Source: Bacteroidales bacterium (GTDB lineage: Bacteria > Bacteroidota > Bacteroidia > Bacteroidales > UBA932). Taken from it: a stretch of DNA of 64,000 nucleotides. Positions 8,042 to 14,843 of the stretch are shown here, piece by piece (position 1 is the stretch's first letter; each line of letters starts with the position of its first letter). The DNA lies in assembly GCA_012522855.1 (NCBI GenBank), contig JAAYJQ010000003.1, forward strand, positions 1 to 64,000. The letters run 5' to 3'. The notes under the pieces are model-generated. The model did not search any database, was not told the origin of the DNA, and saw only the letters and a list, made by a program, of their open reading frames with translations. Both the position numbers and the translations under genes were made by a program.

Positions 8042-8618
8042 CCCATTTCCGGATGACGAAGGCCGCCAGCTTTCCAATCAAAAAGCAGACGCAGATGCCG
8101 AAAATCGTCACCACGAGGATGTCTCCGAGATAGTGCTTCCCGGCAAAGATACGGCTGATCGCTACGAAGGATGCCCAGACCAGAATGCTGATTTCGAAGA
8201 CGCGGTACGTTCGGGACTTGTCGTTCCGGAAGCCCAGAATCATGCAGACTGCCATCGAAAAAGCGTTGGAAGCATGTCCGGAAAAGAAGCCGTAGAAACC
8301 TCCGCGGGCTTCCAGGACGTTCAGGCCTCCCAAAACCATTTCGGCGCTGTAGCCGGGGCGAAGCCGCCCCACTGTCACTTTCATGAAGTTGGCGGATTGG
8401 TCGCAGATGCCCACGCAGAGCGCGATGGAAGCGATCACGATTAGCCCGTTCTTCCATCCCAGTCGCCAGATCAGACAGCCGGCGATGATGAGGTACATGG
8501 GGTACCAGACTTCCTGGGTGGTCACGAATTGCCAGAACTTGTCCATCGCGGGAGAGTTCAAACTATTGAGGTACAGGGTGATCGTCTGGTCGATCCGATG
8601 GAGATTGTCAATGAGCAT
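7980..8618 (-). CDS. PAP2-family membrane phosphatase
   Basis: A 212-residue integral membrane phosphatase with five or six hydrophobic segments. The three acid-phosphatase signatures are intact: K80 to R87-P88 (KVTVGRLRP), FSGHAS with H115, and SR155-156 through H162 to D166 (SRIFAGKHYLGD). Such enzymes dephosphorylate undecaprenyl pyrophosphate, phosphatidate or lipid A on the outer face of the inner membrane; which one applies here is not decidable. The tail (about 195-212) is Pro/Ser/Glu-rich and cytoplasmic or disordered. The start lies 3 bases after the obg stop, so the two are translated from one message. The last 62 bases overlap murF on the other strand. Confidence 0.88.
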   Translation of the reverse strand: MLIDNLHRIDQTITLYLNSLNSPAMDKFWQFVTTQEVWYPMYLIIAGCLIWRLGWKNGLIVIASIALCVGICDQSANFMKVTVGRLRPGYSAEMVLGGLNVLEARGGFYGFFSGHASNAFSMAVCMILGFRNDKSRTYRVFEISILVWASFVAISRIFAGKHYLGDILVVTIFGICVCFLIGKLAAFVIRKWVKVPAEPSPSESPANPSQES

Positions 8619-8621
8619 AGG

Positions 8622-9614
8622 CTACTTGTTCAGGGCTTTCCAAAGCAGATCTTTCAATTCTTTCAAGCCTTCCTGCTTGATAGAGGAGATGAATACATAC
8701 GGAATGCCTTTCGGCAGGGTCGGTTCAATTTCCGCTTCAATTTCTTTGTCGATGAGGTCGCATTTCGTAATGGCGAGTACCCGGTCTTTGTCGAGCAGTT
8801 CGGGATTGTATTCCCGGAGTTCATTCAGGAGCGTCTCGTACCCTTTTGCAATGTCGTCCTCCTCCGCAGAGACCATAAACAGCAGCACCGAGTTGCGCTC
8901 GATGTGCCGCAGGAAACGGATGCCGATGCCCCTTCCTTCGTGGGCCCCTTCAATGATGCCGGGGATGTCCGCCATCACGAACGATCGATCGTCATAGTAC
9001 TGGACGATGCCCAGGTTCGGCTCCAGGGTCGTGAAAGCGTAGTCAGCGATTTTGGGTTTGGCGTTGGTGATCGTAGCGAGCAGGGTGGATTTTCCGGCGT
9101 TCGGAAAACCGACCAGGCCGACATCCGCAAGCAGCTTCAACTCCAGAATGAACCAGCCTTCCTCCCCGTCTTCTCCAGGCTGGGCGAAACGCGGCGTCTG
9201 CATCGTGGAAGTCTTGAAATTGCTGTTCCCCAGTCCGCCTCTTCCGCCTCTGCAGAGCGTTTTCTCCTCGCCCGGCTCCATTATCTCGAACAGAACTTCT
9301 CCCGTCTCGGCGTTCTTCGCTACAGTTCCGACCGGGACATCCACAATCACATCCTTCCCGCTTTTCCCCGTGCGCAGAGCTCCGGAACCCGGCGCTCCGT
9401 TTTCAGCCTTAATATGCTTCCGGTATTTCAAGTGGATCAAGGTCCAGAGCTGGGGGTTGGCTCGCAGGATCACATGGCCGCCGCGGCCGCCGTCTCCTCC
9501 GTCCGGCCCCCCTTTCGGGACGTACTTTGCCCGCAACAGATGCGTCGACCCGGCTCCGCCGCGACCCGACGCGCACCAGATTTTCACATAGTCTATGAAA
9601 TTCGATTCGGGCAT
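8622..9614 (-). CDS. obg: Obg/CgtA ribosome-assembly GTPase
   Basis: A 330-residue essential GTPase that binds the 50S ribosomal subunit and links growth to GTP/ppGpp. The glycine-rich OBG fold occupies residues 1-158 ([36 protein letters not shown]). The G domain has G1 GFPNAGKST (169-177), G2 in the [13 protein letters not shown] segment, G3 DIPG, G4 TKCD and G5 ISS. The C-terminal OCT domain found in some bacteria is absent, as is usual in Bacteroidetes. It is the first gene of a two-gene operon with the PAP2 phosphatase. A -7-like TAACTTTG lies 59 bases upstream. Confidence 0.97.
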   Translation of the reverse strand: MPESNFIDYVKIWCASGRGGAGSTHLLRAKYVPKGGPDGGDGGRGGHVILRANPQLWTLIHLKYRKHIKAENGAPGSGALRTGKSGKDVIVDVPVGTVAKNAETGEVLFEIMEPGEEKTLCRGGRGGLGNSNFKTSTMQTPRFAQPGEDGEEGWFILELKLLADVGLVGFPNAGKSTLLATITNAKPKIADYAFTTLEPNLGIVQYYDDRSFVMADIPGIIEGAHEGRGIGIRFLRHIERNSVLLFMVSAEEDDIAKGYETLLNELREYNPELLDKDRVLAITKCDLIDKEIEAEIEPTLPKGIPYVFISSIKQEGLKELKDLLWKALNK

Positions 9615-9672
9615 TTTAAATCAATTGGTCCATATCCATCAACACTCACGGTAGCAGTCCTATTTGGGATTG

Positions 9673-9680
9673 CAAAGTTA
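9673..9680 (-). promoter_or_regulatory. Putative -7 element for obg
   Basis: TAACTTTG on the minus strand matches the Bacteroides TAnnTTTG box and sits about 60 bases upstream of the obg start. I see no clear -33 TTTG at the right distance, so the assignment is tentative. Confidence 0.4.
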
Positions 9681-9801
9681 GCGATTCTTTTTGACTTCCA
9701 GAAAAGGCCCCTTTGCTCTCCACCGTCTCCTCAACGACATTCCGGATCCCGTACATGTCGCCCCAAAGATGGCGGCAGGAGTATGCTTCGTGTAATAATA
9801 A

Positions 9802-10239
9802 CTAGATCAAATAGTCTAAGACCGATTCCCAGTCGGGAAACTGTTCACTTCCGAACTGAATCCATTCACCTTCAAATCTTTCTGCGCCGTTTTTGGATCG
9901 GTCATCAATCAGATAATCGCCCTTCAAGAGATCCTTGTGGTGGCTCAAGATAAGGCGCTTGTGCAGCACATCATCCAGATACTTCGTCACCCACGTCACC
10001 TTGTCTGCCCAGGCGGAAGGATTCTTCCAAGGTGCCGTGGACAGGATGTAGACATCATATTCCTCAACTAGAGCATGGACAGCGTTGATGGCACCCGGAA
10101 TCGGGTCCATCAGCGCGAAGATGCCGGGGACCTCCTCCAGGCGATCGGCGTATTCCCGCCGTGTAGCCTCGTCAATCTTGGCGATCCCCGAAGCGAAGTC
10201 CACCAGGACGTTATCCATGTCGAGGTATACGCGTTTCAT
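9802..10239 (-). CDS. 5'(3')-deoxyribonucleotidase-like HAD phosphatase
   Basis: A 145-residue small HAD-superfamily protein. The nucleophile motif is LDMDNVLVDF, with D7 and D9, and a second motif STAPW follows strand two. Late in the sequence LIDDRSKNGAERF supplies the acidic metal ligands. This is the pattern of the NT5C/5'(3')-deoxyribonucleotidase group, which dephosphorylates dNMPs. Its ATG overlaps the stop of the PARG-like gene (ATGA, 10236-10239), so it is not upstream of that gene by chance: both are read leftward in one order, but this gene's 3' neighbour is the obg promoter region. The transcription order is the PARG-like gene first, then this gene. Confidence 0.82.
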   Translation of the reverse strand: MKRVYLDMDNVLVDFASGIAKIDEATRREYADRLEEVPGIFALMDPIPGAINAVHALVEEYDVYILSTAPWKNPSAWADKVTWVTKYLDDVLHKRLILSHHKDLLKGDYLIDDRSKNGAERFEGEWIQFGSEQFPDWESVLDYLI

Positions 10240-11102
10240 GCACCGAACTCTTTTTGGAAGGGTTTCAGATTCCCTTCCGGGTTATGCCGCATTCCGGTAC
10301 GGTAGCCATCCAGGATCGCGAAGTCGATGCGGCGGAAAACATGCTTGAAGCCGTCTTCTTCGATGACCTGATGGAAGAGTTTGGCGATGTGGGCGGGCGG
10401 ATTGGCAAAGGCGCCGCAGCCCAGAGCGCTCAGCACCAAAGAATCGTGGCCGTGCGCATAGGCGATGCGGAAGATGGTCCGGATCTTGTCCAGTGTTATA
10501 TTCGCATCTTTCGCGGACATCATTCCGTCAGGACCGATGTCGGGTCCGGAAAGCGCTGCCACGGAGATGACCGGGATGTTGTAGGGCTTGTCCTCCAGCA
10601 TGGAACCCGCGGATTCGGGTCCGCGGAAAAACGTGACGATGCCGCTGTAAACGCCGCCGTATCGCTCATCCATCGGATACTGGTCGGCGCTCTGGATAAG
10701 ACCCAGATCCGGGTGCTGGTCAATTCTTGCGCGCGAGAACTGATAGAGCGACTGGATCAAGTTGCTGCGGCGGCAAAGGTTCTCCTCCTGCGCTCCGGAG
10801 CCGTATTCCACCAGCCCGCCCGGCGTATGGAGGTCGGCCAGATTGAGCATCGCCGGGTCGAAGCCTTCGTCAATGAGTCCTTTTGCCGCCAGGACGCAGT
10901 CCTTGTTCTCCACCCTCACCTCGGCTTCAAGTTTCTTTGACGGGTTCATAATCGATATTAGCGGTTGGCTATACAACTTCGCCGCAGCCATTACATCCTT
11001 CACCGGCGGCAATTCCACTTTGCGGCCAGAAGGCGAGACGTACCATCCTTGCTTGAGTAGCGAAAGCGTGGAGTTGAAGATTTCAATTCTGCTTGCAGGC
11101 AT
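10236..11102 (-). CDS. TIGR02452/microbial-type PARG-like macrodomain protein
   Basis: A 288-residue protein. The poly(ADP-ribose) glycohydrolase-like signature is HTPGGLVEYGSGAQEENLCRR at about residues 92-112, with the catalytic QEE at 105-107. Further on, SALGCGAFANPP is the conserved phosphate-binding loop of this family. Such proteins bind or hydrolyse ADP-ribose chains or related nucleotides in the cytoplasm. The loop reads PGG rather than PGGG, a small departure. I start at 11102 (MPASRIEIFN), since family members begin there; the open frame to 11219 has no N-terminal resemblance. It is translationally coupled to a deoxyribonucleotidase, which suggests a joint role in nucleotide salvage or ADP-ribose turnover (inference). 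Confidence 0.8.
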   Translation of the reverse strand: MPASRIEIFNSTLSLLKQGWYVSPSGRKVELPPVKDVMAAAKLYSQPLISIMNPSKKLEAEVRVENKDCVLAAKGLIDEGFDPAMLNLADLHTPGGLVEYGSGAQEENLCRRSNLIQSLYQFSRARIDQHPDLGLIQSADQYPMDERYGGVYSGIVTFFRGPESAGSMLEDKPYNIPVISVAALSGPDIGPDGMMSAKDANITLDKIRTIFRIAYAHGHDSLVLSALGCGAFANPPAHIAKLFHQVIEEDGFKHVFRRIDFAILDGYRTGMRHNPEGNLKPFQKEFGA

Positions 11103-11219
11103 AGCGCTTTGTTTTTCAATTGTAAAGATAGTCAAAATAATCATCGGCGGGAAAGGCTTGGGATCTTGCGTCGGCAGTCCTCGGCAGGAAAAATTCAGAA
11201 TTTTTCTTCTTGGGTTCAC

Positions 11220-11258
11220 GAAAATCCTCTTGGCGAAAAGGATTTTTTCGTATATTTA
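11220..11258 (+). promoter_or_regulatory. Hairpin plus promoter-like sequence before nitroreductase
   Basis: AAAATCCT and AGGATTTT (about 11221-11246) form an 8-bp stem followed by T residues. Overlapping it, TTGG at 11230 and TATATTTA at 11251 resemble -33 and -7 boxes with a spacing slightly shorter than usual. The segment could serve as a terminator, a promoter for the gene at 11317, or both. Confidence 0.4.
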
Positions 11259-11316
11259 CGAATCTTAGGTCCTTGCACGAAACCGGGCCGAATGAATTAA
11301 TAATCGAGGATCATTT

Positions 11317-11928
11317 ATGAAAAAGGGTTTTTTTAGTCGCTTGGGAGATGTCTCCCGCATCCATCATCGCGCTGCCTTTGCGGATGTAGAGTACCGCATT
11401 AATCGGTTCTTTGGCTCATACGGGTTCCTGTCACTGGTAGAAAAACGATACTCTTGCAGGAAGTTCAAGAGCCAGCCAGTCTCCGACGTGAAGATCAACA
11501 GGATGCTGGAAGCCGCCCGCTTGGCTCCGACCGCAAGCAACAAGCAACCCGTCCATGTCTGGGCTGTCACCAGCGAAACGGCACTTGAGCGCCTGCGTGC
11601 CGTCCATCCGCTCTTCGGGGCTCCCATGGCCTTCATGGTCGGATGCAAGCCGGACGAAGCCTGGGTTCGTAGTTTCGACGGGAAGAACGGGGCCGAGACC
11701 GATGCAGCGATTATCGGCACGCACCTCATGCTGTGTGCGGCCGACCTCGATCTGGGCTGTACGTGGATCGGGGCTTTTGACCCGGTCAAGTTGGCCGAAG
11801 CCTTCCCGGAAGCAGCCGGTTATCAAATTACCGCTCTCTTCGCGGTAGGCGTCCCGGCATCGGATGCCACGCCGTCTGAAAGGCACTCCCAGCGCAAAAG
11901 CATGGAGGATTTCGCGACCGAACTCTAG
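11317..11928 (+). CDS. Nitroreductase-family flavoprotein
   Basis: A 203-residue protein of the FMN-dependent nitroreductase family, which passes electrons from NAD(P)H to nitro compounds, quinones or unknown substrates. The FMN-binding start VEKRYSCRKFKSQPV lies at about residues 41-55, followed by EAARLAPTASNKQPVHVWAV. The middle has DAAIIGTHLMLCAADLDLGCTWIGAFDP and the C-terminus ALFAVGVPA, all typical. About 40 residues precede the usual family start and contain no other Met, so the true start may be a non-ATG codon nearer 11420. It is preceded by a hairpin and promoter-like boxes and has no operon partner. Confidence 0.88.
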   Translation: MKKGFFSRLGDVSRIHHRAAFADVEYRINRFFGSYGFLSLVEKRYSCRKFKSQPVSDVKINRMLEAARLAPTASNKQPVHVWAVTSETALERLRAVHPLFGAPMAFMVGCKPDEAWVRSFDGKNGAETDAAIIGTHLMLCAADLDLGCTWIGAFDPVKLAEAFPEAAGYQITALFAVGVPASDATPSERHSQRKSMEDFATEL

Positions 11929-12047
11929 CCGATGGGCAACAATATCGCACTCCCGTCCGGGGCATGCTCCCGTCCGCAACCTCTCGCAACACAGCTTTAT
12001 TTTCGTCTTGCGACAGTTCCCTCACGTCAATACTGTTCCCCGTCTTG
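11929..12047. other. Intergenic, no gene seen
   Basis: I see only non-coding sequence leading into the repeat element at 12048. Short open frames on both strands lack any family resemblance. Confidence 0.4.
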
Positions 12048-12280
12048 CAGGTGGAAGAATATTTGAACACCTGCAACTGTAGCGGTCTCATTTTGACGGG
12101 AATATGTTTCCGGGTGGGGAGTGCGGCCGTCCACTTGGAAGAGGAGCCCCCCGTTACAGGGCACCACAGCAGGCCTGGGGTCTCACAGGTGGACAATTAC
12201 GCACCCCGCTCGCAAACAGATGTCTTTGGCCAGCAGCCGGATCCGTTCTCGGGTGGACGCGTACAATTCCACCTGCCAAG
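12048..12280 (+). repeat. 231-bp structured intergenic repeat, copy 1 (family B)
   Basis: This segment matches 45352-45582 over its whole length in the same orientation, including AGAATATT.GAACACCTGCAA and TTGACGGGAATATGTTTCCG. It contains several inverted repeats around the motif CAGGTGGA/TCCACCTG: CAGGTG..CACCTG at the start and CGGGTGGA..TCCACCTG at the end. No credible protein reads through both copies, so a structured RNA or mobile repeat is more likely. Confidence 0.78.
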
Positions 12281-12560
12281 AGCGGCGCAGTAAAAGGTTC
12301 CGTGGAGGGTAACGATCTGAGGATATGGATCTTGCTATGTACCACCTCGGTCGATTCAGCCCGAGGTATGTTCATTTTTTCGCCTGTCTGTCAGCACATT
12401 GCCCTCCACGCATTCATCCTGGTGCACACGGGCGCAACATCCTGCCCGGCCGAGGCTTCAGAAAGGATCTGACGAACGACGCTGCCCGCCGCTGCAGACC
12501 ACTCCCGCCCGGAGTGCCGAGGAGAAGGGAAGTCGGCAGCGTTAGGAACTGGGGCTTTTT
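12281..12560. other. Intergenic, one hairpin, no gene seen
   Basis: A 7-bp perfect inverted repeat ACCTCGG/CCGAGGT lies near 12341-12368. Otherwise no gene, RNA or repeat is evident. Confidence 0.35.
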
Positions 12561-12773
12561 TCAAAGACAGAGAATCTTGTCATAAAGCGAGAATAGCCAG
12601 AGCGAGACGGCGATCATCACGCAAGCCACGACCTTCTTGTAGCGGTTCTTGTCCACGTTGCTGATGAACTTCATGGCCAGGAAGTTGCCCAGGATCATGC
12701 CGCCCCCGAATCCGACCGATCCTGACAGCATACCGGCGATCAGGCCGATCCGTGCAAGGATAGCGTACATCAT
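12561..12773 (-). CDS. Short TauE/SafE-like (TSUP) membrane protein, probably a fragment
   Basis: A 70-residue hydrophobic protein. Its first half, IGLIAGMLSGSVGFGGGMI, resembles the glycine-rich loop that opens each half of TSUP anion exporters. Its end (KNRYKKVVACVMIAVSLWLF) resembles the last transmembrane segment of that family. Full-length TSUP proteins have about 250 residues and two such halves, so this is either a deletion remnant or a genuine small two-helix protein. It starts 27 bases after the Hpt-Adk stop on the same strand and is probably co-transcribed. Function is unlikely to be full anion export. Confidence 0.45.
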   Translation of the reverse strand: MMYAILARIGLIAGMLSGSVGFGGGMILGNFLAMKFISNVDKNRYKKVVACVMIAVSLWLFSLYDKILCL

Positions 12774-12800
12774 ATCGATAATCGAACGGGTCGGATCTTC

Positions 12801-13934
12801 CTAGAACTTGTCCATCAAGGTGTTGATGCGTTCGCGCACTTCGTCGATCTTTCCGGTACCGTCGATCTCGTGGTATTTGCCCGAGGCTTTGTAGTAGTCG
12901 ATGAGCGGCTCCGTCTTCTCGTGATACGTCTTGATGCGGTTGCTGATCGTCTCATCCTTCGCATCGTCCGCCCTGCCCTCGATTTTCGCCCTGTGCTTGA
13001 TGCGCTCACGGATCATCTCGTCCGGGATCATGAGAGAAATCACTGCGGTTACCTCTTCCTTTGCCTTGTCCAGTATCTTGTCCAGCGCTTGCGCCTGGGC
13101 GATCGTGCGGGGGAATCCGTCCAGCAGAAATCCGCTTACATCGGTTACCCTCCGGAATTGGTTCTCGATCATGCCCTGGACCACCTCGTCAGGGACGAGT
13201 TCTCCGGCATCGATCAGGGCCTTCGCTTGCAGGCCCAGTTCGGTGCCCCGGACGATTTCGCTGCGGAGCAGATCACCGGTGGAAATGTGGCAGAGATTGT
13301 ACTTCTCCACCATTGCAGAGGCCTGAGTGCCTTTTCCCGCACCGGGAGGCCCGAAGAGAATGTAATATTTCATATTCGTGTCCAATACGTAAATATCCTT
13401 ACTGTTTCTTCCGATTTCGTCATAGTCCAGTCCGAAACCGACGATGAAATCGTTCGGAATCCGTATGCCTACATAGTCCAGGGGAATGTCTTTCTTGTAG
13501 ATGTCGGGCTTGAGGAGCAGGGTGCAGACCCGGATTTCCGACGCGCCCCTGTCTTGGAGAATGCGCTTTAGATCCACGATCGTCGTCCCGGTGTCCACGA
13601 TGTCCTCGACAATGATCACCCGCTTTCCCTCCACGCTGCCGCTCATGCCCATCACCTCTCGAACCTTGCCGGTCGACTGGGTGCCGGAGTAGGAGGTCAA
13701 CTTGATGGACATAACTTCACAGGCGAAATCCAGCCTTTTGAGCAACTCCGCCGTGAACAGGATCGACCCGTTCAGCACGCACAGCAGGACGGGGACGTCT
13801 TCGCTGTCCTTGAAATCCGCATTGACACTCGCAGCGACCCGGTCGATCGCCTTTTCAATCTCGTCGTATGCGATGAACGGCTTGAATGTTTTGTCGTAAA
13901 GTCTTATCTTGCCCTTGTCTTTTGCATTGTCCAT
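12801..13934 (-). CDS. Fused hypoxanthine phosphoribosyltransferase-adenylate kinase
   Basis: A 377-residue bifunctional cytoplasmic enzyme. Residues 1-184 are a purine phosphoribosyltransferase: PRPP loop VEDIVDTGTT at 109-118, ILFTAELLKRLDF before it, and the base-binding IPNDFIVGFGLDYDE. It converts hypoxanthine or guanine to IMP or GMP. Residues 188-377 are a complete adenylate kinase: P-loop GPPGAGKGT (195-203), STGDLLRSE, DGFPRT and a short lid with GRADD. It begins with its own Met188 three residues after the Hpt domain ends. Both active sites look intact. There is no stop between the domains, and the reading frame continues cleanly. A near-consensus promoter lies just upstream. The short TSUP-like gene follows on the same strand. 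Confidence 0.93.
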   Translation of the reverse strand: MDNAKDKGKIRLYDKTFKPFIAYDEIEKAIDRVAASVNADFKDSEDVPVLLCVLNGSILFTAELLKRLDFACEVMSIKLTSYSGTQSTGKVREVMGMSGSVEGKRVIIVEDIVDTGTTIVDLKRILQDRGASEIRVCTLLLKPDIYKKDIPLDYVGIRIPNDFIVGFGLDYDEIGRNSKDIYVLDTNMKYYILFGPPGAGKGTQASAMVEKYNLCHISTGDLLRSEIVRGTELGLQAKALIDAGELVPDEVVQGMIENQFRRVTDVSGFLLDGFPRTIAQAQALDKILDKAKEEVTAVISLMIPDEMIRERIKHRAKIEGRADDAKDETISNRIKTYHEKTEPLIDYYKASGKYHEIDGTGKIDEVRERINTLMDKF

Positions 13935-13958
13935 AGGAATCCCGCATTAAAGAAAGGA

Positions 13959-13966
13959 CAAAGATA
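13959..13966 (-). promoter_or_regulatory. -7 element for hpt-adk
   Basis: TATCTTTG on the minus strand is a perfect TAnnTTTG box, 25 bases upstream of the ATG. A T-rich TTTTAAC lies near the -33 position but without the exact TTTG. The implied leader is very short. Confidence 0.6.
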
Positions 13967-14002
13967 GTCTAATTTTCGTTAAAACACCAAGCGTTTTTTC
14001 GG

Positions 14003-14707
14003 CTATTTCCTTGAGCGATATTTGAATATGGCGCTTTTCGGGCCGCTGAAAGAAGTCCAGTTCACCTTCAAGTCCACTATATCGCCCCGGGTGTCGGGCA
14101 GGGCGTCCAGCCGGAAAGCGATGTGGCCGTCGGACAACCTTCCTTGAATATTGGTGTCTCCCTTGGCGTCGTGGTACAAGGTCACATCGTAGGGGCCGTC
14201 GTTTTTCACGAGGTTCATGACGTGGGGTTCGCCCCAGCCACTGAAGTAGGTGCGGATGCGGAGGGTCAGGTAGTCGTCCTCGCAGACCGTCGTCCAGTCA
14301 GCCACGATCTCGAAAGGATCGTTGCCGTAGACTACCACGTTTTCGTCCATCAGGTTTGCCGCCATTCCTTTGGTACGGATGGTGTCCACCCAGTTCACAT
14401 GGACGTTTCGGAGGGTCCTGCTGACCTTCTCTTCCGGCTTCGCATCCTTGAAGTTGATAAAGGCGCGCAATTCCTTGGTGTAAGAGGAGTTCTGCAGATT
14501 GACCGGAAACAGGGCGGTTTCATCGTCCAACTGCAGGATCAGGCCATCCGCATCCGGTTTCAGGGTTACCACTGCATTGGGGTATAAGATTCCGTAGTCG
14601 GTGTCGTCCTGCTTGTTCAGACAGGACTGTGTCGAGAGCAGGGAACCGAGAAGGAAAAGTCCGATAAGGAGTTTATTCGTTTTCATATTCATAAAAAGCA
14701 TTTTCAC
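14003..14707 (-). CDS. NigD-like lipoprotein
   Basis: A lipoprotein of about 230 residues. The signal peptide (KTNKLLIGLFLLGSLLSTQSC) ends in a lipobox with the acylated Cys, so the mature protein is tethered to a membrane, probably the outer one. After the Cys come YGILYPNAVVTLKPDADG and FPVNL, then WTTVCEDDYLTLRIRTYFSGWGEPHVMNLVKN. These are the conserved parts of the N- and C-terminal NigD-like domains found widely in Bacteroidales. The function is unknown; the name comes from the nigrescin operon, and there is no bacteriocin gene here. Three start codons are possible (14707, 14692, 14686). It is a single gene between the Hpt-Adk fusion and the PUL. Confidence 0.82.
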   Translation of the reverse strand: MKMLFMNMKTNKLLIGLFLLGSLLSTQSCLNKQDDTDYGILYPNAVVTLKPDADGLILQLDDETALFPVNLQNSSYTKELRAFINFKDAKPEEKVSRTLRNVHVNWVDTIRTKGMAANLMDENVVVYGNDPFEIVADWTTVCEDDYLTLRIRTYFSGWGEPHVMNLVKNDGPYDVTLYHDAKGDTNIQGRLSDGHIAFRLDALPDTRGDIVDLKVNWTSFSGPKSAIFKYRSRK

Positions 14708-14843
14708 TCTATTAAATGCGCGAACATCGGAAATCTTGCATGAATATAGTTAAAATCTGTAACGATAATTAAGTCGATGGTATTTTCGCACCAAACCTGA
14801 AGATATGCAATCAATTGATAAATCTAGTAGATCGGCAGTATGA

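Noticed and set aside
8529..9953. Long frame opposite obg on the plus strand
   Set aside because: It is the antisense shadow of a clearly recognisable GTPase in high-G+C sequence; similar shadows occur opposite mltD, DUF5683, parB and priA.
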